Positions 15,225 through 22,784 of a stretch of 38,471 bases of DNA are shown one piece after another (within the stretch, counting starts at the first letter, position 1; every line of letters begins with the position of its first letter). A model generated the notes under the pieces. It saw only the letters and a list, made by a program, of their open reading frames with translations, ran no database searches and was not told where the DNA came from. The stretch is from Plesiocystis pacifica SIR-1 (GTDB taxonomy: Bacteria > Myxococcota_A > Polyangia > Nannocystales > Nannocystaceae): contig NZ_ABCS01000069.1 in assembly GCF_000170895.1 (NCBI RefSeq), positions 16,001-54,471 on the forward strand, read 5' to 3'. The translations under genes and the position numbers were made by a program.

Positions 15225-16442
15225 TCACTCCATGCCCACGGAGAAGCGGTAGCGGGCGCCGGAGCCCGTGCTGTGCACGACCTCGCAGTCGAGGGCCGCG
15301 AGCGGGCTCGGGTCGCTGATGAGGGTGTCGCTCAGATCGAGGCTGTCGAGCTGGGCGAGCAGGCCCGCGTTGCTCGTGAACCACTCGACGTTCTCGTCGT
15401 TGAGGTCGCTCTCGCTCAGGTCGAGGACCTTCAGGGTCTCCGGGAGGCCGTGGTCCGAGAACGCGCGCAGGAGGTTGGCGCTGCTCGCAAAGGAGGTCAT
15501 GGACAGGCGCCGCAGCGGGGTCTTGCGCAGGGCCTGGAGCAGGCCGCCGAACTCCGCGGACCAGTTGACGTCCTCGTGGTAGCCGTCGTCGTCGTAGTAG
15601 TCGTCGTAGTACTCGTTCTCTTCGTCGTAGCGCGCGACGGGCCGGTAGGCGCCGTACTGCTCGGGCCAGCTGTAGGTGTAGGTCTCGGGGATGCGCAGGG
15701 CGAGGGACTCGAGCTTGGGCCAGCTGGCCTCGGCGAGGGTCTGGGCCATGCGGCTCGAGCCGCTGTAAGGCTGGGCCCAGCGCAGGCCGAGGAAGGCGAA
15801 CTCGCGCAGCGCGGGGGCGTCGATGGTGCCGAGCTCGATCTGCTCGGTGTCGGCGACGACGAGTCGAAGGCTCTCGAGCTGCTTCATCGACCACAGCGTG
15901 TCGAGGCTGCCGAGCTCGACGAGGTTCGAGCTGGGGTCGTAGTCGGCGGACACGAGGATGCGCGAGCGCTGGGCTCGCTCGTCGATGATCTCGAGGCTGG
16001 TGCAGCTCTCGGGCAAGCCGGCCGCGAGGGTCTCGAGCACCGGGCCGAGCTTGACGACGGTCTCCGTGGGGGTCTTGACGACCAGGCGCAGGGCCTGGAG
16101 CTGCTCGAGGATGGGGGAGGCGAGCAGGGCCTTGGCGAGGGCGGCCAGGTCGTGCCTGGGCTCCACGGTCAGCGTCAGCCGCTCGACCACGCACCACTTC
16201 CACTCGATCTCGAAGGGGCCGAGCTGATCCCCGAGCGACCCGTAGATGGCCTCGGCGTGCTCTTTGAGCAGGGCGGCGCGCTCGGACTTGGAGCTCTGCC
16301 CCTTCGCGCCCGTGTTGGTCGCGATGGCGTGGTTGATCGCGATCAGCTCGCCGCGAGGATCGCCGGCGGCTTGGAGGGCGTCGGCGTAGACGAGCCAGCT
16401 GTCGTCCGGGGCGTCGAAGGCGGGCATCTCGATAGTGGCCAT
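15225..16442 (-). CDS. TIGR02996-domain leucine-rich-repeat protein
   Basis: This 405-residue soluble protein begins near residue 12 with DDSWLVYADALQAAGDPRGELIAINHAI, the TIGR02996 repeat-companion motif (xxxYADxLxxxGDPRGELI) common in myxobacteria and planctomycetes. Irregular leucine-rich repeats run from about 100 to 390, for example LEQLQALRLVVK, MKQLESLRLVV, LPETLKVLDLSESDLND and LAQLDSLDLSDTLISD. Between them lies an acidic Tyr/Asp insert (NEYYDDYYDDDGYHED, about 280-296). Such proteins are thought to bind other proteins; no enzyme activity is expected. TAATTC ends six bases before the ATG, another near-match to the leaderless promoter pattern. It shares a terminator with the convergent lipoprotein gene. 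Confidence 0.85.
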   Translation of the reverse strand: MATIEMPAFDAPDDSWLVYADALQAAGDPRGELIAINHAIATNTGAKGQSSKSERAALLKEHAEAIYGSLGDQLGPFEIEWKWCVVERLTLTVEPRHDLAALAKALLASPILEQLQALRLVVKTPTETVVKLGPVLETLAAGLPESCTSLEIIDERAQRSRILVSADYDPSSNLVELGSLDTLWSMKQLESLRLVVADTEQIELGTIDAPALREFAFLGLRWAQPYSGSSRMAQTLAEASWPKLESLALRIPETYTYSWPEQYGAYRPVARYDEENEYYDDYYDDDGYHEDVNWSAEFGGLLQALRKTPLRRLSMTSFASSANLLRAFSDHGLPETLKVLDLSESDLNDENVEWFTSNAGLLAQLDSLDLSDTLISDPSPLAALDCEVVHSTGSGARYRFSVGME

Positions 16443-16448
16443 GGCGCC

Positions 16449-16454
16449 GAATTA
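16449..16454 (-). promoter_or_regulatory. Possible -10 box TAATTC of the leucine-rich gene
   Basis: TAATTC on the minus strand, six bases, then ATG. It differs from TANNNT only at the last base, and the spacing is identical to the other leaderless candidates. Confidence 0.4.
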
Positions 16455-16583
16455 GCATGAACGGCGGCCGCGGCGTGGATCGATTGTGGCCCCGTGGGGA
16501 CCCGTGTTTTGCGGACGTGGATCGCCCACGCGGCCGGCAGAGGCCATGGGCGATGAGGCGTCACCGAGCGGGGAAGAGCGGGG

Positions 16584-16589
16584 TAGACT
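16584..16589 (+). promoter_or_regulatory. -10 box TAGACT, leaderless promoter of the esterase gene
   Basis: TAGACT is followed by seven bases (GGTCTCC) and the ATG at 16597. It supports this start over an in-frame upstream ATG at 16486, which lies before the box. Confidence 0.6.
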
Positions 16590-16596
16590 GGTCTCC

Positions 16597-17844
16597 ATGT
16601 TGACGACGCGTGCTGTCCAGGACCTCTCCCTCGTGACGGCGGGCACCCCCTGGGCAAGGCGCTGCGCGCTGCTGGGGGCGCTCGCCCTCGGCAGCCTCGG
16701 CTGCGCCGACGATGGACCCACTGGCGACGATGAGGTCGGTGCGCCCGAGACCGAGACCAGCCCGGAGACCGAAGGCAGCGGCGAGTCGACGGAGTCGACC
16801 GAGTCGACGTCGACGTCGACGGAATCGGCCGAGTCGACGGAGTCGACCGAGTCCACGGACAGCACCGAGACCGACACGACGGAGTCGAGCGAGACCGGCG
16901 GAGGTCCGCCCCCGCGCTTGCCCCTGTGCGGCACGGCCCCGCCGGAGGGGGCCGAGCTCGCGCCCCCTTTGCCGACCTACGCCGGAGAGTGCCCCGGCTT
17001 CATCCCCGGGGAGATGAACGTGTTCGACACCGGCGGCGGCGCCCGGGAGTTCATCCTGGTCGCGCCCACGGACATCCGAGAGGGCGAGGAGCTCCCGGTG
17101 ATGTTCATGTACCACTGGCTCGGCGCCTCGGCGAACTCGTTTTTCAACAAGGCCGAGGTCCAGTACGCGGCGGACTACTACCGCTTCATCGCCGTGATCC
17201 CCGAGGGCCGCGAGGTCGAGGACCTGGTCCCCTTCAAGTGGCCCTTCGCCGTCAGCGACCTCGACTTCATCATGGAGGAGGACTTCCAGATGTTCGACGA
17301 CGTGCTCGCCTGCGTGGCCGAGCAGTACAGCGTCGACAAGGAGTGCGTCTCGGCCATGGGCGTGAGCGCCGGGGCCATGTTCACGAGCATGCTGGCGAGC
17401 CGCCACGGCGAGCGCCTGTCGAGCATGATCTCGCTGTCGGGCGGGGTCGGCGGGCTGATCAAGCCGTGGCAGGCCGGGGGCAACGTCATGCCGGCGTTGG
17501 TGTTGTGGGGCGGCCGCGACGACTTTTGCATCCTCATCGACTTCGCCGTGGCCTCCGTCGAGCTCGAGGAGGTGCTCGAGGCCAACGGCCACCCGGTGCT
17601 CGAGTGCATCCACAACTGCACCCACGCCACGCCGCCCTTCGAGGTCCCCGAGGACCAGCCCGAGCTCCCGACCTTCGCCCCCGCCTGGGAGTTCATGCTC
17701 GCCCACCCCTACTGGCTCGAGGACGGCTACTCGCCCTACGACGACTACGACGAGCTGCCCTCGCCGTGGCCCGACTGGTGCGCCATGGGGGCCGGCGCGG
17801 CGATGGAGCGCGTGGGCGAGTGCGGCGGTTCCGAGTGTCAGTGA
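16597..17844 (+). CDS. Esterase/depolymerase-like alpha/beta-hydrolase lipoprotein
   Basis: This lipoprotein has 415 residues. Its signal peptide ends in SLGC, followed by the ADD...GDDEVG tag and an extremely repetitive Glu/Ser/Thr linker (about residues 48-105). The catalytic domain resembles poly(3-hydroxybutyrate) depolymerase/feruloyl esterase (LpqC-like) proteins. It has ELPVMFMYHWLGASANSF (oxyanion strand), YRFIAVIPEGRE, then CVSAMGVSAGAMFTSMLASRHGERLSSMISLSGG with nucleophile Ser257 in G-V-S-A-G. The acid is probably an Asp in LWGGRDDFCILIDFAV, and the histidine lies among CIHNCTHATPPF. It probably hydrolyses an extracellular ester polymer at the cell surface. Paired cysteines suggest disulfides. 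The substrate is unknown. It converges with a radical SAM gene, 12 bases between stops. Confidence 0.83.
   Translation: MLTTRAVQDLSLVTAGTPWARRCALLGALALGSLGCADDGPTGDDEVGAPETETSPETEGSGESTESTESTSTSTESAESTESTESTDSTETDTTESSETGGGPPPRLPLCGTAPPEGAELAPPLPTYAGECPGFIPGEMNVFDTGGGAREFILVAPTDIREGEELPVMFMYHWLGASANSFFNKAEVQYAADYYRFIAVIPEGREVEDLVPFKWPFAVSDLDFIMEEDFQMFDDVLACVAEQYSVDKECVSAMGVSAGAMFTSMLASRHGERLSSMISLSGGVGGLIKPWQAGGNVMPALVLWGGRDDFCILIDFAVASVELEEVLEANGHPVLECIHNCTHATPPFEVPEDQPELPTFAPAWEFMLAHPYWLEDGYSPYDDYDELPSPWPDWCAMGAGAAMERVGECGGSECQ
16786..16866 (+). repeat. GAGTCGAC-type simple repeat encoding a Glu/Ser/Thr linker
   Basis: Degenerate tandem copies of GAGTCGACG/GAGTCGACC, plus a TCGACG triplet run, encode STESTESTST-type sequence between the lipobox and the hydrolase domain. 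Repeats of this kind expand and contract by slippage, so linker length probably varies between strains. Confidence 0.75.
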
Positions 17845-17856
17845 GCGCGGCTCGGC

Positions 17857-18801
17857 TCAGCTCGGCACGTCGGCGTCGGGTTCGGCGAGGGGCCGCAGCT
17901 CGTCCGTGCCGAACAGCTCCTGGTAGGCCCGCCAGGTCGTCGGGCAGCGATCGACCACGGCGCACTCGGGGCAGCGCGGTCCCAGGGGCCGCGCGACCCG
18001 GTGGTGCTGGGCGAAGCTCTCGTGGCGCTGGTGGAAGTCGACCACGCGGACCTCGGCGAAGTCCCGAGCTTGCTCCGCCGCGCCGCGGTCGGCCGGGTCG
18101 AGCTGGCAAAGGGGCACGGCCTCCGTCGAGACCCAAAGGCCCAGCTCCCGGGCCCGGGCCATGGCCGCGCGCAGGGGCGGCCCGGCCTCGTCGAGGCGGG
18201 CCAGGACCTCCCGGCGCCACGCCCCGTCGACGCGGACGGGGCGGGTGAAGTTGTACTGAAGGCGCGACAGCCCGAGCTCGGCGACGAGCTCGGCCGCGGC
18301 GGTGAGCTCGTGGAGGTTGGCGCGCAAGACCGCGAAGGTCACCAGCGTGCCGACGCGACCTCCGCTCTGGACGCCGCGCTCGGCCAGCAGGCGCAGGCCG
18401 GCGAGGGTCTGCTCGAAGGCCCCCTGCTCGACGGAGACGGCGTCGTTGGTGGCCGCTGTCGCCCCAAACAGGGAGACCTCGAAGTAGTCGACCCCGGCGG
18501 CGAGCAGCTTGTCGAGGTAGGGCGCGTAGCACAGCCGCCGGCCGTTGGTCTGGATCTGGATCAGCCGGTAGCCGACCTTGCGCGCGGCCTTGGCCAGGGC
18601 CGGCAGGTCCGGGCGCAGGGTCGGCTCGCCGCGCATGAACACGAGCTCGTCGGAGCCCTGCTTGCGGGCCTGGACGAGCTCGGCGAGGGCCTCCCGGGGC
18701 GCGCGGGTCTGGTCCGCGGGCACGTCGGCGACGGTGCAGTGGTGGCAGCCGCTGTTGCAGTCCGTGGTCAGGCGCAGCATCAAGCGAGGCACGGGAGGCA
18801 C
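17857..18801 (-). CDS. Radical SAM protein in the molybdenum-hydroxylase operon
   Basis: This protein has about 314 residues. The radical SAM motif CNSGCHHC lies near residues 15-22, followed by FMRGEPTLRPDLP (GE motif) and IQIQTNGRR. The C-terminus has LGPRCPECAVVDRCPTTW, a C-x2-C-x5-C auxiliary-cluster motif like that of the radical SAM gene at 12080, plus an upstream cysteine in VPLCQLDP. It lies 54 bases downstream of the FAD subunit gene on the same strand, so it is probably co-transcribed with the hydrolase-like oxidoreductase genes. The GTG at 18801 has GGAG five bases upstream. A TTG at 18828 without a ribosome-binding site would add nine residues. It could mature a cofactor or peptide for the oxidoreductase; that is inference from position. 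Confidence 0.82.
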   Translation of the reverse strand: MPPVPRLMLRLTTDCNSGCHHCTVADVPADQTRAPREALAELVQARKQGSDELVFMRGEPTLRPDLPALAKAARKVGYRLIQIQTNGRRLCYAPYLDKLLAAGVDYFEVSLFGATAATNDAVSVEQGAFEQTLAGLRLLAERGVQSGGRVGTLVTFAVLRANLHELTAAAELVAELGLSRLQYNFTRPVRVDGAWRREVLARLDEAGPPLRAAMARARELGLWVSTEAVPLCQLDPADRGAAEQARDFAEVRVVDFHQRHESFAQHHRVARPLGPRCPECAVVDRCPTTWRAYQELFGTDELRPLAEPDADVPS

Positions 18802-18855
18802 TGTGCTCCGCGCCTCCCGCTCCGTCAATGCGAGAGTCAGCGCGAGGGTCGGCGC

Positions 18856-19824
18856 TCACATGGCGAAGTCGAGGTCGCCGCCGCCCTCGTCCCGAGCCTG
18901 CAGCAAGGTCGAGAGCACGAGGGCCTCGACCATCGGGAGCTTGTACTGGGTCTGCGGCAGGGGCTTGGCCCGAGTCGTCGCCAGCTTGGCGGCGGCTTCG
19001 AATTCGGCGTCCGTCGCCGCCTCGCCCTCGAGGGCCTCCTCGACCTCGGTCAGCCGGAAGGGGACGTTGGCGACGCCGCCGATCCCGACCCGAGCCAAAC
19101 GGACCACGCCGTCCTCGACGACCAGGCGCACGACGACCTCGACCAGCGGCCACTCGGCCAGGGCTCGGCTCATCAGGCGCTGGTAGCCGCCGCGCTCCCC
19201 CGCCGCGGCGGCGGGCATGTGGATCGCGGTGATCATCTCGCCGGGATCCAGAGAGTGGTCGCGCAAGGCCGAGCCGTCGCCGTAGAGCTCGGCCACGGGC
19301 ATGCGCCCGCGCCCGGTCACGCTCAGCTCGGCGTCGTAGGTCAGCAGCGCGCAGCCGATCGACGAGGGGTGCGGATAGACGCAGGGCCCAAAGTCGAACA
19401 CGACCCCGAAGTGGTGGTTGCCCGCGCGCGAGGGGCAGCGCTCGGCGTTGCCCTTCTTGGGGCAGGGCATGTGCCGGCTGCGGTAGTACCAACAGCGCGT
19501 GCGCTGACACAGGACCCCGCCCATGGTCCCGCGCAGCCGGGCCTGGGGCGTGGCCAGGAGCTGCGCGGGCAGGGTCAGGGCCGGGTAGCGCCGCTGGAGC
19601 TCGGGGTGGGCCCCGACGGCGCGGATCGACACCAGCGCGCCGATCCCAGCCCTGTCGTCATGGAGCTCGACGCCGTCGAGGCCCGGGATGGCGGCGACGT
19701 CGACGATGGGCAGGGAGGTCACGCCGCTGCGCAGGCGCTCTTGGATGTCGGTCCCGCCAGCGCGCAGCTCGGCGCCGCTTTGGGTCACGTCCTCGATGGT
19801 CTTGGCTCGGGTGTAGGCAGACAT
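18856..19824 (-). CDS. FAD-binding subunit of a molybdenum hydroxylase, with extra cysteine cluster
   Basis: This 322-residue protein belongs to the CoxM/XdhB/HcrB family. ELRAGGTDIQERL (about 19-31) is the first FAD loop. LRGTMGGVLCQRTRCWYYR replaces the usual TxGGNL second FAD loop. A C-terminal domain is typical of the family (VRLARVGIGGVANVPFRLTEVEEAL). Cysteines C106, C111, C121 and C130 (then C148) lie in an inserted loop. In 4-hydroxybenzoyl-CoA reductase a loop of the beta subunit binds an additional [4Fe-4S] cluster, so the same is likely here. It lies five bases after the large subunit gene and would pass electrons between the 2Fe-2S clusters and an acceptor. Confidence 0.87.
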   Translation of the reverse strand: MSAYTRAKTIEDVTQSGAELRAGGTDIQERLRSGVTSLPIVDVAAIPGLDGVELHDDRAGIGALVSIRAVGAHPELQRRYPALTLPAQLLATPQARLRGTMGGVLCQRTRCWYYRSRHMPCPKKGNAERCPSRAGNHHFGVVFDFGPCVYPHPSSIGCALLTYDAELSVTGRGRMPVAELYGDGSALRDHSLDPGEMITAIHMPAAAAGERGGYQRLMSRALAEWPLVEVVVRLVVEDGVVRLARVGIGGVANVPFRLTEVEEALEGEAATDAEFEAAAKLATTRAKPLPQTQYKLPMVEALVLSTLLQARDEGGGDLDFAM

Positions 19825-19829
19825 GGCGA

Positions 19830-22592
19830 TCAACCGGCTTCCTGACTGGAGTGGGCGAGGTGGGCGACGTGCTCTTGCACGCGCTGGGGTCGGAGGGGGA
19901 CGTCGCGGGGGCGCCAACCCGTCGCGTTGAACACCGCGTTGCCGACGGCCGCGACCGTGGGCAGCACGGCGAGCTCGGACAGCCCGCACGCGCCGCCCTT
20001 CATGCCCTCGAAGCCGCCCTCGTCGAAGAAGATCTCGATGGGCGGGATGTCGGCGATGCCCGGGATGCGGTAGTCCTCGAGGTTGGCGCTGAGCAAAAAA
20101 CCCGTCGCCGGGTCGTAGTGGCGCTCCTCGGTCAGGGCCGCGCCGAGGCACTGGATCACCGCGCCGTAGGCCTGGCTGCGGGCGAGCTCGGGGTTGACGA
20201 TCTTGCCCGAGGCCAGGCCCAGCCAGACCTTGCGCGGGTAGACGCGGCCGAGCAGGGTGTCGACCTCGACGGACACGACCGCGAGGGAGCCGGTCATCTT
20301 GGGGTACACGCTGATGCCCATGCGCCCCGAGGGCATGGCCCCGAGCAGGTCGAAGGTGCTGTTGCCCCCGCGCCGCTTGGAGGTGACGCGGATCGGCGCC
20401 TCGAGCCCGCGCAGGAATTCGGACAGGGGCACGAAGCCGCCGTCGTGGGCGATGCCGCCGCGCCCCGAGGCCGCGTCGAGGCCGTACTTGGGGTGGCGCA
20501 GGCCGGCCTTCTTGGCCGCGGCGACGAGCTTGGCCTGGAGCATCTCGGCGGCCTGCAGCGAGGTCGGGTAGATCGAGGCCGTGGTCCGGCTGGCGCTCGA
20601 GTTGGGCCCCGGCGGCAGGTTGGACGCGCCGAGGTCGACCGCGACCTCGCGCAAGGGCAGCCCGAGGGTCTCGCCCACGGCCTTGGCGATGACCGAGCGC
20701 GAGCCGTTGCCCATGTCCTGGACGGCGCAGCGGGCCACGACGCCCTCGGGGCCGGCGTCGAGCTGGACCCTGGTGGCGTTGTGGAAGGCGTTGAACCAGT
20801 TGCCGATGGCCAGGCCGACGCCCGAGACCATGCGCCCGCGCTGGCTGCCGGCCTTGGGCCGACCTTGCCACTCGGGGAGGGACTCGGCCCAGTCGTAGAG
20901 GCCGCGGCGGACCTCGGAGTCGTCCCACTTGCGGCGCAGGGCGACGGGGTCGCTGCCGGTCGCGTGGGCGACCTCGTCGACGAGGCTCTCGAGGGCCCAG
21001 AACGCGGGCGGACCCGAGGGCGCGCGCATGGGCTTGCCCGGGCTGGTGTTGGTGGTGACGTCGAAGTCCTCGAGGTCCTTGGGCCCGGCGTAGGTCATGC
21101 GCACCCAGGGCGCGGCCTGGGACTGCACGGCAACGCCGGCGGTCCCGTAGGCGCGCATGGTCAGGCCCAGGGGCTCGAGCTCGGCGTTGGTGACCGCGGA
21201 CAGCTCGATGCGGGTCAGCGGGCGGTAGCCGCCGAACACCATCTCCTCTTCGCGGTCGTGGACCAGGCGCACGGCCTTGCCCGTGGCCCTGGCCAGGTCG
21301 ACGGCCGTGGTGGTCTCGAGCTGGAGGCCCTGCTTGCCGCCGAAGGCCCCGCCGACGAACTCGGCGTGCACGAGGACCTGGCTCTCTTTGAGCCGGTAGT
21401 GCTCGGCCAGCTCTTGCATGAGCAGGTGGACCGACTGCGTGCTGGTGTGCACCGTCAGCCCTTCGTCGGTCCAGCGGGCGACGCAGCAGTGCGGCTCGAG
21501 GGAGGTGTGGCTCTGGCCGGCGGTGTGGTAGGTGCCCTCGACCAGGACCAGCCCGTCCTCGCCGGCCTGGGCCCGGGCGAGCTTGTCGTGCGCCCGGCCC
21601 TTGTGGCTCGAGAGCAGCTTGTTGAGCATCGGCTTGCGCAGGTTGCCCTCCCAGGTCGCCGGCGGGATCGGGCCCTCGGAGGCGTTGGCGGGGTGCTTTT
21701 TCGACTCGGGGAACACCTCCGGGGCGCCCTCGCGCAGGGCCTCGTAGGGGTCGACGACGAAGGGCCGGGGCTCGTACTCGACCTCGATGAGCGCGAGGGC
21801 GCGGGCGGCCGTGGCCTCGTCGACGGCGGCCACGGCCGCGATTGGTTGGCCGGCGTAGCGAGCCACGCGGTGGGGATCGTCGAGCACGTCGAGGACCGCC
21901 TCCACGCCCTCGACGGCCAGGGCGGCCTCGAAGCGCATGGCCAGGACCTTCGCGTGGGTGTGGGCCGAGCCGAGGTACTTGGCCGTGAGCATGCCGGGGT
22001 AGCGGACGTCGGTGGTGTAGCGGGCCGCGCCCGTGACCTTTTGCGGTCCGTCGTGGCGCGGGTAGTCGGGCAGGGCGTCGCCGTCGAAGTCCCCGCGACA
22101 GGCCGCCGCGACGGCGGCGTAGATGCCCACGTAGGCCCCGCACCGGCACAGGTGACCCGAGAGCGCGTGGGCGATGGCGTCCCGGGGCGGCTCGGTCTTG
22201 CCCTCCTTGGCGCGCCAGCGATCGAAAAAGGAGATCGACTCGACGATGAAGCCCGGCGTGCAGTAGCCACACTGGAGCCCGTCGTGGACGAGGAAGGCCT
22301 TTTGGATCGGGTGCAGCCCCCCGCCGATGTCGCGGCCCATGTCCTCGACGGTGCGCAGCTCGGCGTCCGCGAGGGCGCAGGCCGGCAAGGTGCACGCCGT
22401 CGCGGGCATGCCGTCGATCATCACCGTGCAGGCTCCGCAGACCCCGGCGGCGCACACGATCTTCGTGCCGGTCAGGTCGAGGTCTTCACGCAGGACATCC
22501 GCGGCTGATGCGCGGGGGTCGAGGGTCAGTGAGCGCGCCTCACCGTTGACGCGCGTACGGATCTGGATGAGTTCCGGGTCAGCTGTGGCCAT
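19830..22592 (-). CDS. Fused 2Fe-2S / molybdopterin-binding subunit of a xanthine dehydrogenase-family hydroxylase
   Basis: This 920-residue protein joins what are usually two subunits. Residues 1-165 are the small subunit: plant-type 2Fe-2S ligands C47, C52, C55 and C67, then the second cluster C108, C111, C149 and C151 (CGYCTPGF...LCRCGAY). From about 175 comes the molybdenum subunit: GPQKVTGAARYTTDVRYPGML, FVGGAFGGK, MRAPSGPPAFWALESLVDEVA, QDMGNGSRSVIAKAVGE, and near the end KGGACGLSELAVLP, where the GLSE glutamate fits the catalytic Glu position. The family hydroxylates or dehydrogenates N-heterocycles, aldehydes or aromatic CoA esters with water-derived oxygen. The active-site loops are atypical, so I do not name a substrate. 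The ATG has AGGA five bases upstream. No signal peptide is present, so it acts in the cytoplasm. Confidence 0.92.
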   Translation of the reverse strand: MATADPELIQIRTRVNGEARSLTLDPRASAADVLREDLDLTGTKIVCAAGVCGACTVMIDGMPATACTLPACALADAELRTVEDMGRDIGGGLHPIQKAFLVHDGLQCGYCTPGFIVESISFFDRWRAKEGKTEPPRDAIAHALSGHLCRCGAYVGIYAAVAAACRGDFDGDALPDYPRHDGPQKVTGAARYTTDVRYPGMLTAKYLGSAHTHAKVLAMRFEAALAVEGVEAVLDVLDDPHRVARYAGQPIAAVAAVDEATAARALALIEVEYEPRPFVVDPYEALREGAPEVFPESKKHPANASEGPIPPATWEGNLRKPMLNKLLSSHKGRAHDKLARAQAGEDGLVLVEGTYHTAGQSHTSLEPHCCVARWTDEGLTVHTSTQSVHLLMQELAEHYRLKESQVLVHAEFVGGAFGGKQGLQLETTTAVDLARATGKAVRLVHDREEEMVFGGYRPLTRIELSAVTNAELEPLGLTMRAYGTAGVAVQSQAAPWVRMTYAGPKDLEDFDVTTNTSPGKPMRAPSGPPAFWALESLVDEVAHATGSDPVALRRKWDDSEVRRGLYDWAESLPEWQGRPKAGSQRGRMVSGVGLAIGNWFNAFHNATRVQLDAGPEGVVARCAVQDMGNGSRSVIAKAVGETLGLPLREVAVDLGASNLPPGPNSSASRTTASIYPTSLQAAEMLQAKLVAAAKKAGLRHPKYGLDAASGRGGIAHDGGFVPLSEFLRGLEAPIRVTSKRRGGNSTFDLLGAMPSGRMGISVYPKMTGSLAVVSVEVDTLLGRVYPRKVWLGLASGKIVNPELARSQAYGAVIQCLGAALTEERHYDPATGFLLSANLEDYRIPGIADIPPIEIFFDEGGFEGMKGGACGLSELAVLPTVAAVGNAVFNATGWRPRDVPLRPQRVQEHVAHLAHSSQEAG

Positions 22593-22769
22593 GATCGTCC
22601 TTCGCGCTCCCCGGCCGGCGGAGGGGTCCGTGCCGGGGGCGTCGCCACAACGCTACCGCCGTGAGCCCTTCGCGCGCTCGCATGACGCGCCAAAGCACGT
22701 GCCAATCGCGTCAATTTGAAGGCGCGCTGGCGCCGGGCTTTTTCGGCCCGTGGGGCCCGGCGGCGCTGG

Positions 22770-22775
22770 TATGGT
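22770..22775 (+). promoter_or_regulatory. -10 box TATGGT upstream of the carbamoyltransferase fusion
   Basis: TATGGT ends nine bases before the GTG at 22785. It fits a leaderless or near-leaderless start and lies in the 192-base divergent gap facing the molybdenum hydroxylase operon. Confidence 0.45.
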
Positions 22776-22784
22776 CCCCTCCAG

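Noticed and set aside
16786..16866. Possible CRISPR or satellite array
   Set aside because: The repeats are 6-9 bases, contiguous, without spacers, and in frame within a coding linker.
16561..17706. 381-codon minus-strand frame
   Set aside because: It is antisense to the esterase lipoprotein, which has a signal peptide, a lipobox and a catalytic serine motif.
19851..22508. 885-codon open frame on the plus strand
   Set aside because: It is a mirror of the molybdenum hydroxylase gene, whose cofactor motifs are unmistakable.
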